A stretch of 8,627 nt of DNA, from positions 1 through 8,627 of the forward strand of contig JAJDDU010000069.1 of the NCBI GenBank assembly GCA_029260155.1. The letters run 5' to 3'. Below the pieces are notes generated by a model. The model did not search any database. It saw nothing but the letters and a program-made list of their open reading frames with translations, and was not told the DNA's origin. The position numbers and the translations under genes are program-made. Origin of the DNA: Phycisphaerae bacterium. Its GTDB lineage: Bacteria; Planctomycetota; Phycisphaerae; UBA1845. How positions within the stretch are numbered: position 1 is the stretch's first letter; each line of letters opens with the position of its first letter. Of the stretch, positions 1 through 6,153 are shown piece by piece.

Positions 1-58
1 TGCCATCTTGTTCATCGCGCCGCTTGACATTCTTCGTCGTTCCGTGTTTGGTAGCCAT
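1..58 (-). CDS. 5' end of an unidentified gene, cut by the left window edge
   Basis: An ATG on the minus strand at 56-58 is preceded by an exceptionally strong Shine-Dalgarno sequence, AGGAGGAG (63-70), four bases upstream. The 19 visible codons are open and read MATKHGTTKNVKRRDEQDG, a hydrophilic, basic start with no signal peptide or membrane segment. The frame runs off the window, so no family can be assigned. It lies 106 bases downstream of the antitoxin stop on the same strand, with no obvious terminator or promoter between, so it could be read as a third cistron of the toxin-antitoxin operon. A second open frame (ATG at 115-117) also runs to the edge but lacks a ribosome binding site of comparable quality. 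The call rests on the start context only. Confidence 0.45.
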   Translation of the reverse strand, partial: MATKHGTTKNVKRRDEQDG

Positions 59-164
59 CGGGCTCCTCCTGTAATAAGGGTCTTTTCAACAACCCGGAGG
101 ATGCCCCACCTTTCCATCAATTTCCACAAGATCCCAGACTATCTCCTTACATTCTCACTAGAGG

Positions 165-824
165 CTACGCTTCCGCCTTCAAAAACTTCACGAACTCGTC
201 CACGACCCGACGTTCCTCGCGTGTCAACTTGGCGAATGATTCGGATTGCGCGGCGAACCTTGATGCGTGTTCGCTAACTGTATCGTCACGGATTGCTCCG
301 GCTAACGCCGCCAGCCGGCGTTGCGGAATGCTATAGAAATCTCCGAGCTTGTGCAGCGTCAATGGAGTCGGGCGGTACCCGTTGTTCCATTCGATTGCCG
401 ACAGCTCAGCACGATCAATTCCCGAACGCTTCGCAAGCTCTTCAACGGACAACCCCTCACGGCGCCTTAGCATTCTTAGGAACAACAAGAAGGCCTGCCG
501 TGAGGCGGCTACATCGGGATCCACTGCTGTCATTTCGACAGTGAGTTTTTGCTTCAGCGCTCCTGCGACTCGATGCAGTATGGACAACGAATGCCCGTCG
601 TAGTCTGCATCTTCCAGTCGGCTCACGACCGATTGCGTCGTGTCGATCAGCTCCGCCAACTCCTTCTGCGTGAGTCCAGCGTTCTTGCGAAGATCATAGA
701 TGAGTTGGGCCACCTCAGCGTTGACCCGCTCTGCCTGCACCGATGCCTTCCGCTCCGCATCATCCTTGATGTAGCGACGATGCAGGATATCGACAGCATT
801 GGTTGTCTTTTCCTTTTTCGCCAT
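165..824 (-). CDS. HigA-like antitoxin with two XRE helix-turn-helix domains
   Basis: This is a 219-residue DNA-binding protein. The first XRE-type HTH covers about residues 37-96, with the hallmark GLTQKELAELIDTTQSVVSRLE at 50-71. A second XRE-like HTH covers about residues 114-172 (GLSVEELAKRSGIDRAELSAIE at 124-145). The C-terminus (about 198-219, LTREERRVVDEFVKFLKAE) is a helical tail of a type common in XRE regulators. In the HigBA family such proteins neutralise the upstream toxin and repress their own promoter. Start at 824: GGAGAG at 830-835 sits six bases upstream, the start lies two bases after the toxin stop, and it gives a typical Lys-rich N-terminus. An in-frame upstream ATG (875) would lie inside the toxin gene and has no such site. 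Ordinary HigA is about 100 residues, so this one is roughly double. It could instead act mainly as a regulator. Direct proof of antitoxin activity is absent; the call rests on fold and gene order. Confidence 0.85.
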   Translation of the reverse strand: MAKKEKTTNAVDILHRRYIKDDAERKASVQAERVNAEVAQLIYDLRKNAGLTQKELAELIDTTQSVVSRLEDADYDGHSLSILHRVAGALKQKLTVEMTAVDPDVAASRQAFLLFLRMLRRREGLSVEELAKRSGIDRAELSAIEWNNGYRPTPLTLHKLGDFYSIPQRRLAALAGAIRDDTVSEHASRFAAQSESFAKLTREERRVVDEFVKFLKAEA

Positions 825-826
825 GA

Positions 827-1189
827 CTACTCTCCAATTGTGTGTCTGTCCGGGTTTTTCTCGAACCGCCGCCAACGATCTATCGCCAAATCGATCTCTC
901 CTGATGGCACTTCCCGCTCTTTAATAACGCCGTGCGAGATCACTGCTCGCTCTCCATGGAAGAAGTACAACACGCGGTAATGGACGCCGCGAAAACTCGC
1001 TCGCAGTTCGTGAATGCCATCCCGTAGCGAGTCCGCTTCTGGCCTCCGTAACTCGTGGCCCATTTGGCCGAGCCGTTCGATTCGGACGAGGCACTTGTCT
1101 TGCACCTTCTGCGGTAGCCCATCGAGCCACCCCAAAAGCGGAGCCGATCCGTCCTCACCCACGAATATCAGTACTTCCGTCTCGGGCAT
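827..1189 (-). CDS. HigB/Gp49-like toxin of the RelE superfamily
   Basis: This 120-residue protein matches the phage-derived Gp49-like/HigB pattern. It has an N-terminal strand, then the helical segment PLLGWLDGLPQKVQDKCLVRIERLG (about 17-41), then DGIHELRASFRGVHYRVLYFF (57-77), then a strand-turn-helix, VISHGVIKEREVPSGEIDLA (83-102), and a terminal helix ending RWRRFEK. The DG-ELR, YRVLYFF and HG-IKE-EVP-EI-A blocks are the family fingerprints. Known members are ribosome-dependent mRNA endonucleases that halt translation. The usual 'KK' after the HGF block is KE here. The start at 1189 is set by GGAGG (1196-1200) six bases upstream; the frame is open further upstream, but that would cross the promoter. 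The toxin gene precedes the antitoxin gene with a 2-nt gap, implying coupled translation. Toxicity itself is inferred. Confidence 0.88.
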   Translation of the reverse strand: MPETEVLIFVGEDGSAPLLGWLDGLPQKVQDKCLVRIERLGQMGHELRRPEADSLRDGIHELRASFRGVHYRVLYFFHGERAVISHGVIKEREVPSGEIDLAIDRWRRFEKNPDRHTIGE

Positions 1190-1195
1190 CCATTG

Positions 1196-1200
1196 CCTCC
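1196..1200 (-). promoter_or_regulatory. Ribosome binding site of the toxin gene
   Basis: GGAGG on the minus strand, six bases before the ATG at 1187-1189. It fixes the toxin start and leaves a leader of only about 18 bases after the predicted transcription start near 1207. Confidence 0.8.
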
Positions 1201-1207
1201 TATGTAC

Positions 1208-1225
1208 TATCGCATTATTGCGATA
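1208..1225. promoter_or_regulatory. Operator palindrome 1, centred on the -10 box
   Basis: TATCGCA (1208-1214) and its exact reverse complement TGCGATA (1219-1225) are separated by TTAT. The dyad centre falls exactly at the centre of the -10 hexamer, so a bound dimer would block RNA polymerase. The core ATCGCA-N4-TGCGAT is shared with the second palindrome 33 bp away. The antitoxin is the likely binder, by analogy with HigA autoregulation. Confidence 0.8.
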
Positions 1226-1242
1226 CGCAATCAACTTGTCAA
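1214..1242 (-). promoter_or_regulatory. Sigma70-type promoter of the toxin-antitoxin operon
   Basis: On the minus strand, TTGACA (-35, 1237-1242, perfect consensus) is followed after exactly 17 bases by AATAAT (-10, 1214-1219, five of six consensus bases). Transcription should start near 1207. Upstream of the -35, a run of eight A residues (minus strand, 1257-1264) and neighbouring AT-rich sequence resembles an UP element. The AT-rich island contrasts sharply with the GC-rich surroundings. Both promoter boxes are covered by palindromic operators, so the operon is probably autorepressed. Confidence 0.85.
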
Positions 1243-1258
1243 TCGCAAAATTGCGATT
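1241..1258. promoter_or_regulatory. Operator palindrome 2, overlapping the -35 box
   Basis: AATCGCAA (1241-1248) and TTGCGATT (1251-1258) form a perfect 8-bp dyad around AA. It has the same core, ATCGCA-N4-TGCGAT, as palindrome 1. It touches the -35 element (1237-1242) and extends upstream. The dyad centres are 33 bp apart, about three helical turns, which would allow two repressor dimers, or the two HTH domains of one protein, to bind on the same DNA face. Confidence 0.8.
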
Positions 1259-1774
1259 TTTTTTCGGGATGCATGAGTAGGGCTGAGGCCAGTGGTTCCC
1301 GAGAACTCGGTCGGCGGGGTGCTTCGGGCAATGCGTTCCTGGAAGGCACCTCCGCCTCATACGCCGCCGCGCTCCCGAGACCCGCTGCTACCCCCAAAAC
1401 AGGCGTGGCCGTGGAAATCTCGCGAACCACAGATCACACCTGTAGTTATTACCATGTGGGGACGCTACGCGCGGCATCCGCCAGCCCGGCCAACACCAAC
1501 GCCTCCGCGTCGGAGTACAAAACGCCATGCGCCAATCGAAGCCAAGTCGAATCGACAGAAGCCGCAATTCTGCCCCCAAAACGCAGTTTCGCCACGCAAA
1601 CGAAACAGCAAAACGACCAAACGAACCCATCTCGCAGCACCACTTTAACGCTTGCGGAACGCGCACGGAGGCGATGAACGCGTCGATCTGCGCAAGCAGC
1701 CTCGATGACCAGCCGGCCGCGAGTACCCCCCATGCGTGCCCCCACGCCCGCTTCGCGGCGACGAATTGCCAAAT

Positions 1775-1809
1775 CCCCGGTCGCCCGTATGCTGCCCGCT
1801 CGGCCGGGG
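1775..1809 (+). other. Imperfect hairpin in the leader of the phosphoglycerate mutase gene
   Basis: CCCCGGTCG (1775-1783) can pair with CGGCCGGGG (1801-1809) through nine pairs including one G-U, with a 17-base loop. It lies 11 bases before the AGGAGG ribosome binding site. No T-run follows, so it is not a standard terminator. A role as a leader structure is possible, but in GC-rich DNA such a stem can be accidental. Confidence 0.25.
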
Positions 1810-1820
1810 CGGTCGAGTCG

Positions 1821-1826
1821 AGGAGG
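1821..1826 (+). promoter_or_regulatory. Ribosome binding site of the phosphoglycerate mutase gene
   Basis: AGGAGG, eight bases before the ATG at 1835. It selects this start over an in-frame upstream ATG at 1736, whose extra 33 residues are Pro/Arg-rich and unlike the family N-terminus. Confidence 0.8.
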
Positions 1827-1834
1827 TCGTTTCG

Positions 1835-3031
1835 ATGAAGTATGTAATCATTCTGCCGGACGGCGCCGCGGACGAACCGGTCCCCGAACTCGATGGCAAA
1901 ACGCCGCTCGAAGCCGCCCGCCTCCCCAACATGGATTGGGTCGCCGAGCACGGGCAAATGGGCCGAGTGTTGACCGTTCCCGATGGCTTCACGCCCGCCA
2001 CCGACGTCGCGACCCTCTCGCTCTTCGGCTACGACCCGCGAGCGCACTACACCGGCCGCGCACCACTTGAAGCCGCCGCGCAGGGCATCACCGTCGGACC
2101 GCAGGACATCATCTTCCGCTGCAACTTCGTCACGATCACCGACGGAAGAATGGCCGACTTCACAGCCGGGCACATCCCACAAAAAGAATCTGACCGACTG
2201 ATCCAAGCGCTGGCTGAGCTCTTCAAAGGCGATGGGCTCGCGTTCCACACCGGCGTGTCCTACCGAAACCTGATGATCGCCGAAGGGTTCGGCGACCGCG
2301 CGTTGCGTTGCGCACCACCGCACGACATCTTCGGCCAGCCCGTCGCCGACCATCGTCCGCAGGGCGACGGAGCAGAGCGCATCGAAGCCATCATGACCAA
2401 AGCGAACGAGATGATCGCCGGCCACGAGATCAACCGCACGCGACGCGAAGCAGGCCAACCGCCGGTCACCGGCATCTGGCTGTGGGGTCAGGGCAAACCG
2501 GTGCAGCTACCTTCGCTTCGCGAGCGATTCGGTTGCACCGGCGCAGTCATCACCGGCGTCGACATCATTCGCGGCATTGCGGTGTGCATGGGCATTGACG
2601 TGATCGACGTACCCGGAGCGACGGGCTACATCGACACGGACTACGTGGCCAAAGGCGGCGCCGCCGTGCGCGCCTTGAACGATTACGATCTCGTCGTCGC
2701 GCATGTCGAAGCGCCGGACGAAGCCGGTCATCTCGGCGACGCGGCGGAGAAAATCCTCGCGCTCAAGCGCGTCGACGAACACGTTGTAGGCCCCCTGCTC
2801 GAAGCCGTGCGCGGTTACGACGAATGGCGCATCATGGTCGCCCCCGATCACCCCACCCCAGTCACCACGCGAGCCCATTCCGCAGTGCCACCGCCATGGT
2901 GCTACGCGGGCACCGGCTTCGCGCCCCAACCGCACGGACCGTTCACGGAGAAAGACGCGGAGTCCACCGGCATCTTGATCGATCCAGGCCACACGCTGAT
3001 GGGCCGGTTCATGAAGTCGCGGGAGCAGTAG
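1835..3031 (+). CDS. apgM: Archaeal-type cofactor-independent phosphoglycerate mutase family protein
   Basis: This 398-residue cytosolic enzyme belongs to the alkaline phosphatase superfamily. The known family reaction interconverts 3- and 2-phosphoglycerate in glycolysis without 2,3-bisphosphoglycerate. Visible landmarks are MKYVIILPDGAAD at the start (Asp9 as a metal ligand), TPLEAARLPNMDWVAEHG (23-40), the active-site loop TPATDVATLSLFGYDPR (53-69) with its nucleophilic Ser/Thr region, HVEAPDEAGHLGD (290-302; Asp295 and His299 as likely metal ligands) and APDHPTPVTTRAHSAVP (336-352; Asp338, His339 and His348). Length and motif order are normal for the family. The close subfamily annotated as 'proposed homoserine kinase' shares this N-terminal pattern, so the substrate is not certain. 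The gene is alone on the plus strand. It converges on the pump gene, and the last 23 bases of the two overlap. No promoter was recognised. Confidence 0.9.
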   Translation: MKYVIILPDGAADEPVPELDGKTPLEAARLPNMDWVAEHGQMGRVLTVPDGFTPATDVATLSLFGYDPRAHYTGRAPLEAAAQGITVGPQDIIFRCNFVTITDGRMADFTAGHIPQKESDRLIQALAELFKGDGLAFHTGVSYRNLMIAEGFGDRALRCAPPHDIFGQPVADHRPQGDGAERIEAIMTKANEMIAGHEINRTRREAGQPPVTGIWLWGQGKPVQLPSLRERFGCTGAVITGVDIIRGIAVCMGIDVIDVPGATGYIDTDYVAKGGAAVRALNDYDLVVAHVEAPDEAGHLGDAAEKILALKRVDEHVVGPLLEAVRGYDEWRIMVAPDHPTPVTTRAHSAVPPPWCYAGTGFAPQPHGPFTEKDAESTGILIDPGHTLMGRFMKSREQ

Positions 3032-6000
3032 CGTACTCGTCTCTCGCGCCACCGAGCCAACCGTAGACCGCGGGAATGACAAAGAGTGTCAGCAGCGTCG
3101 ACGTGGCCAGGCCAAAGACGACCACGACCGCCAGCGGGCGCTGAACTTCCGACCCGATTCCGCGGGCCAAGAGCAGGGGCAGAAGACCGAGTATCGTGGT
3201 GATGGCCGTCATGAGCACCGGGCGCAGCCGCAACAACCCGCCCTCCACAAGTGAGTCGTGAAGCGATTTGCCGCGGTCGCGCAGTTCATTAATGTAGCTA
3301 ACCAGTACGACACCGTTTTGCACCGCAATGCCAAAGAGCGCGATGAAGCCGACCGATGCCGGCACGGACAGATACTCGCCGGTAACGTAGAGGCCGAAGA
3401 TACCGCCGATGAGCGCGAGCGGCACGTTGACGATGATGATGAGGGCGTGACGTGTGGAACTGAACGACAGCCAGAGCATGAGAAAGACGGCAGCGATAAC
3501 GATCGGCACGATGATGGACAAGCGGCCCATGGCGCGCTGCTGGTTCTCGAACTGCCCGCCGTACTCGATGTAGTAGCCCGGCGGCAAGTCGACCTTGTCC
3601 GCGATGTTCCGTTGAATGTCCGCGATGACGCTGCCCATGTCGCGGCCACGAACGTTGCCTTGAACGATCCAACGTCGCTGGTTCTTCTCGCGATTCACCT
3701 GAATCGGCCCCACAAACTCCCTCACATCAGCAACTTGCGAGAGCGGAATGAGGGAACCGTCGGTTGTGTGTACGAGGGCGTCGCGTATCGACTGCGTGTC
3801 GATCCGGCGGTCTTCCCTGAAGCGCATGTGGATGCCGAACCGGCGCGTGTTGAGGTACAGCGTATCGATCACTTCGCCGCCGATGGCCAGCTCGATCATC
3901 TCCTGTATCTGGCTGACTGCGATGCCGTACCGCGAGCAGGCGGCGCGGTCCGCGATGATCTGAACCTGCGGCTGACCGAAGCTCTGCTCGACCGTAAGAT
4001 CGACCAGCCCTGGGATGTCTTCGATGGCTGCGCTGATCTCGTCGGACTTGTCCCGAAGGACGTTCAGGTCTTCGCCGTAGAGCTTGATGGCCAGTTGAGC
4101 GCGGATTCCGGAGAGAAGTTCGTCGAAGGCATTTTGGATGGGCTGCGTGAAGTTGAGTTGCACTCCCGGCCACGAGGACAACTCTTCGCTCAGCGCTGCG
4201 ACGAGCTGCTGCTTGTTCTCAAACCGGGTCCATTGCGCCGTGGGACGAAGCTCGATATGGACTTCAGCGTAGTTGACGGGATGGGGATGGCTTCCTGCTT
4301 CGGGGCGGCCGATGCGAGAGACGATCTCCTCGACTTCCGCGTACTTCATGATTTGTCGTTCGAGTTTCTCAACAGTGTCGGTTGCCTTCTCCAGCGAGAT
4401 CGACGGGGACATGATCACACCGACCAGGATGGAGCCTTCCTCCAACGTCGGAATGAACTCCGTCCCGATCAGAGGCACTAAGCCCAAGCTCCCGACGAAC
4501 CCGACCAGAGCGATCGCGATGACGACGCCTTTTCGCCGGATCGCCAGTTCCAACAATGGCCGATACAGCTGCTTAAGCTTTGTAATCAGGAGGAGTTCCT
4601 TGTGTTGCCCCTGTTTGAGAAGAAGGGACGAAAGCACGGGGGCGACGATGAGCGCCGTCGCGATGGAACCGAGGAGCGCGAAGGCGATGGTAAAGGCCAT
4701 GGGGGAGAACATCTTCCCTTCGACACCTTCGAGCGTGAATATCGGGAGGAACACCGTGATGATGATTGCGATGGAGAACAGGATCGGGCGACCGACCTCC
4801 TTGGCGGCGCGCAGGATAACATCGCCTTTGGGCTTGGCGGTGTTCGCGCCGTCGTTCAGGTGGCGGTAGATGTTTTCTACCATGACGATGGCTCCGTCTC
4901 CCAGCATGCCGATGGCGATGGCGATCCCGCCCAACGACATGAGATTGGCGGAGATGCCGTTGACGCCCATGCAGATTACCGCCACCAGCGCGCAGATCGG
5001 CAAGGAGAGCACGACGATGAATGCGGTCCTGACGTTTCCCAGGAAGACAAAGAGCGTCAAGAGAACCAAGGCAGCGCCCTGTAGAAGCGCTTTTTTGACC
5101 GTCCAAGTGGCCCGAGCGACCAGCTCAGCCTGTTCGTAATACGGAATAAGCGATACGCCCTTGGGGAGCGCGGCTTGGACGCTTTCCACCTTTTTATAAA
5201 GCCGTTGAATCACTTCGGAAGTATTCTCTCCGAACAGCTTGAGCACGATGCCGGATACGACTTCCTTCTCGCCGTTGCGGGTCACGACGCCTCGGCGGAT
5301 TTCGTTTCCGTACACGACCTCAGCCACATCCGCGAGCGTGATCGCGACGCCGTCTTCCACTCTGATGGGGATGCTGCGAATGTCGTCCAAGGATTCCAGC
5401 AGCCCGAGTCCGCGCACCAAGTACTCTTCCGATCCGACGACAAGGAACTGACCGCCGACGTTCTCGTTGTTCTCGCGCACGGCTTCGACGAGATCGTCGA
5501 GCGCGACGCCGTACCGAAGCAACGCGTCGGGATCGACACGAATTTGATACTGCAAGACGTGGCCGCCGATGGACAGGATGTCCGTAACGCCTGGAACGGT
5601 CTTGAGTTGGAACTTGACGACCCAATCGTTGAGTTCGCGGAGGTAGGTGTTGGGTTCCTTGCCTTCGGTGTCGACATCTTCGTCGAGCGTCAGGTAGTAG
5701 ATGAAGATCTGGCCTAATCCCGTCGAAATCGGACCGAGGGTGGGCGGTTCGTCCAATTCCGGCAGTTCCGCGACGGCGGCTGCGAGCCGTTCCGCCACGA
5801 GTTGGCGTGCGAAGTAGATGTCCACGCTGTCCTTGAAGTACACGTACACGACCGCCAAACCGAACGCGGAAGTGGATTTGATCTGGGTAACGCCGGGCAG
5901 CCCGTTCATCGCGGATTCGATCGGGTAGGTGATGAGGCGCTCGATTTCCTCGGGTGCCATCCCGTGTCCCTCCGCGAACACGGGCACCATGATTGGGGAA

Positions 6001-6125
6001 ATATCGGGGAAGGCGTCGACGGGCATCCGCTCGTACTCGTACGCGCCGTATGCCGTCACCGCAACAATGGCGACGACGACCAGGCCTTTTGCGTTCAGCG
6101 ACGCCTCGATCAGCTTGTCGATCAT
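3009..6125 (-). CDS. HME-RND heavy-metal efflux pump, CusA/CzcA family
   Basis: This 1038-residue inner-membrane proton/metal antiporter is complete for the family (about 1040-1060). TM1 is at about 14-33, followed by the periplasmic PVDAFPDISPIMVPVFAEG block. TM2-6 lie at about 343-503, TM7 at about 533-553, the second periplasmic domain at about 560-865 and TM8-12 at about 868-1027. The TM4 motif AIGMLGDGAIVMVEN (404-418) carries Asp410 and Glu417, matching proton-relay Asp408 and Glu415 of CzcA, while the first Asp of the CzcA DFG triplet is Ala404. Of the three Cu(I)-binding Met of E. coli CusA, my manual alignment keeps only the first (Met572); the third position is Glu669, as in CzcA. 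Divalent cations therefore fit better than Cu(I), but the substrate is unproven. The start at 6125 is set by AGGAG at 6131-6135. The gene follows the adaptor gene by 28 bases, so the two are probably co-transcribed. Confidence 0.95.
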   Translation of the reverse strand: MIDKLIEASLNAKGLVVVAIVAVTAYGAYEYERMPVDAFPDISPIMVPVFAEGHGMAPEEIERLITYPIESAMNGLPGVTQIKSTSAFGLAVVYVYFKDSVDIYFARQLVAERLAAAVAELPELDEPPTLGPISTGLGQIFIYYLTLDEDVDTEGKEPNTYLRELNDWVVKFQLKTVPGVTDILSIGGHVLQYQIRVDPDALLRYGVALDDLVEAVRENNENVGGQFLVVGSEEYLVRGLGLLESLDDIRSIPIRVEDGVAITLADVAEVVYGNEIRRGVVTRNGEKEVVSGIVLKLFGENTSEVIQRLYKKVESVQAALPKGVSLIPYYEQAELVARATWTVKKALLQGAALVLLTLFVFLGNVRTAFIVVLSLPICALVAVICMGVNGISANLMSLGGIAIAIGMLGDGAIVMVENIYRHLNDGANTAKPKGDVILRAAKEVGRPILFSIAIIITVFLPIFTLEGVEGKMFSPMAFTIAFALLGSIATALIVAPVLSSLLLKQGQHKELLLITKLKQLYRPLLELAIRRKGVVIAIALVGFVGSLGLVPLIGTEFIPTLEEGSILVGVIMSPSISLEKATDTVEKLERQIMKYAEVEEIVSRIGRPEAGSHPHPVNYAEVHIELRPTAQWTRFENKQQLVAALSEELSSWPGVQLNFTQPIQNAFDELLSGIRAQLAIKLYGEDLNVLRDKSDEISAAIEDIPGLVDLTVEQSFGQPQVQIIADRAACSRYGIAVSQIQEMIELAIGGEVIDTLYLNTRRFGIHMRFREDRRIDTQSIRDALVHTTDGSLIPLSQVADVREFVGPIQVNREKNQRRWIVQGNVRGRDMGSVIADIQRNIADKVDLPPGYYIEYGGQFENQQRAMGRLSIIVPIVIAAVFLMLWLSFSSTRHALIIIVNVPLALIGGIFGLYVTGEYLSVPASVGFIALFGIAVQNGVVLVSYINELRDRGKSLHDSLVEGGLLRLRPVLMTAITTILGLLPLLLARGIGSEVQRPLAVVVVFGLATSTLLTLFVIPAVYGWLGGARDEYATAPATS

Positions 6126-6130
6126 TTCAA

Positions 6131-6135
6131 CTCCT
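6131..6135 (-). promoter_or_regulatory. Ribosome binding site of the RND pump gene
   Basis: AGGAG, five bases before the ATG at 6123-6125. It decides the start: an in-frame ATG at 6188 would add 21 residues overlapping the adaptor gene and displace TM1 from the N-terminus, which family members do not show. Confidence 0.75.
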
Positions 6136-6153
6136 TGGATGGAAGCGACCGAG

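Larger units (their letters stand above)
1261..1834. other. 574-base stretch without a supported gene
   Basis: Several frames are open here on both strands, but their translations are low-complexity Arg/Pro/Ala/Ser-rich strings with no domain signature, no good ribosome binding site and no conserved-looking block. I treat them as chance frames in GC-rich DNA. The stretch holds the upstream flank of the toxin operon promoter at its left. At 1598-1629 there is a short degenerate run of AAACGA-type units. An imperfect hairpin (1775-1809) and the ribosome binding site of the next gene lie at its right. No tRNA, insertion-sequence end or clear promoter for the downstream gene was recognised. The length is larger than a normal intergenic gap, so a decayed gene is possible but cannot be shown. 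Confidence 0.6.

Noticed and set aside
1241..1264. Palindrome plus T-run (plus strand) resembling a rho-independent terminator
   Set aside because: There is no plus-strand gene upstream to terminate, the stem is AT-rich with a tiny loop, and the same core recurs as an operator at 1208-1225. On the minus strand the run is an upstream A-tract of the promoter.
1239..1430. 63-codon minus-strand frame running into the toxin operon promoter
   Set aside because: It would end within the operator region. It has no ribosome binding site and no recognisable protein features.
1674..1838. 54-codon plus-strand frame whose TGA overlaps the mutase ATG (ATGA), suggesting translational coupling
   Set aside because: The ATGA overlap is attractive, but GGAG lies only three bases from the ATG, the peptide is compositionally random-looking (Ala/Ser/Pro/Arg), and the mutase has its own good AGGAGG.
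1388..2458. Long minus-strand frame, 356 codons, largely antisense to the mutase gene
   Set aside because: It is a shadow frame of a GC-rich gene. The translation has no family features, there is no ribosome binding site, and it covers most of the first half of a clearly real gene.
3258..4481. 407-codon plus-strand frame opposite the pump gene
   Set aside because: It is an antisense shadow rich in Asp/Arg/Val/His, the mirror of a membrane-protein coding strand, with no independent start signal.
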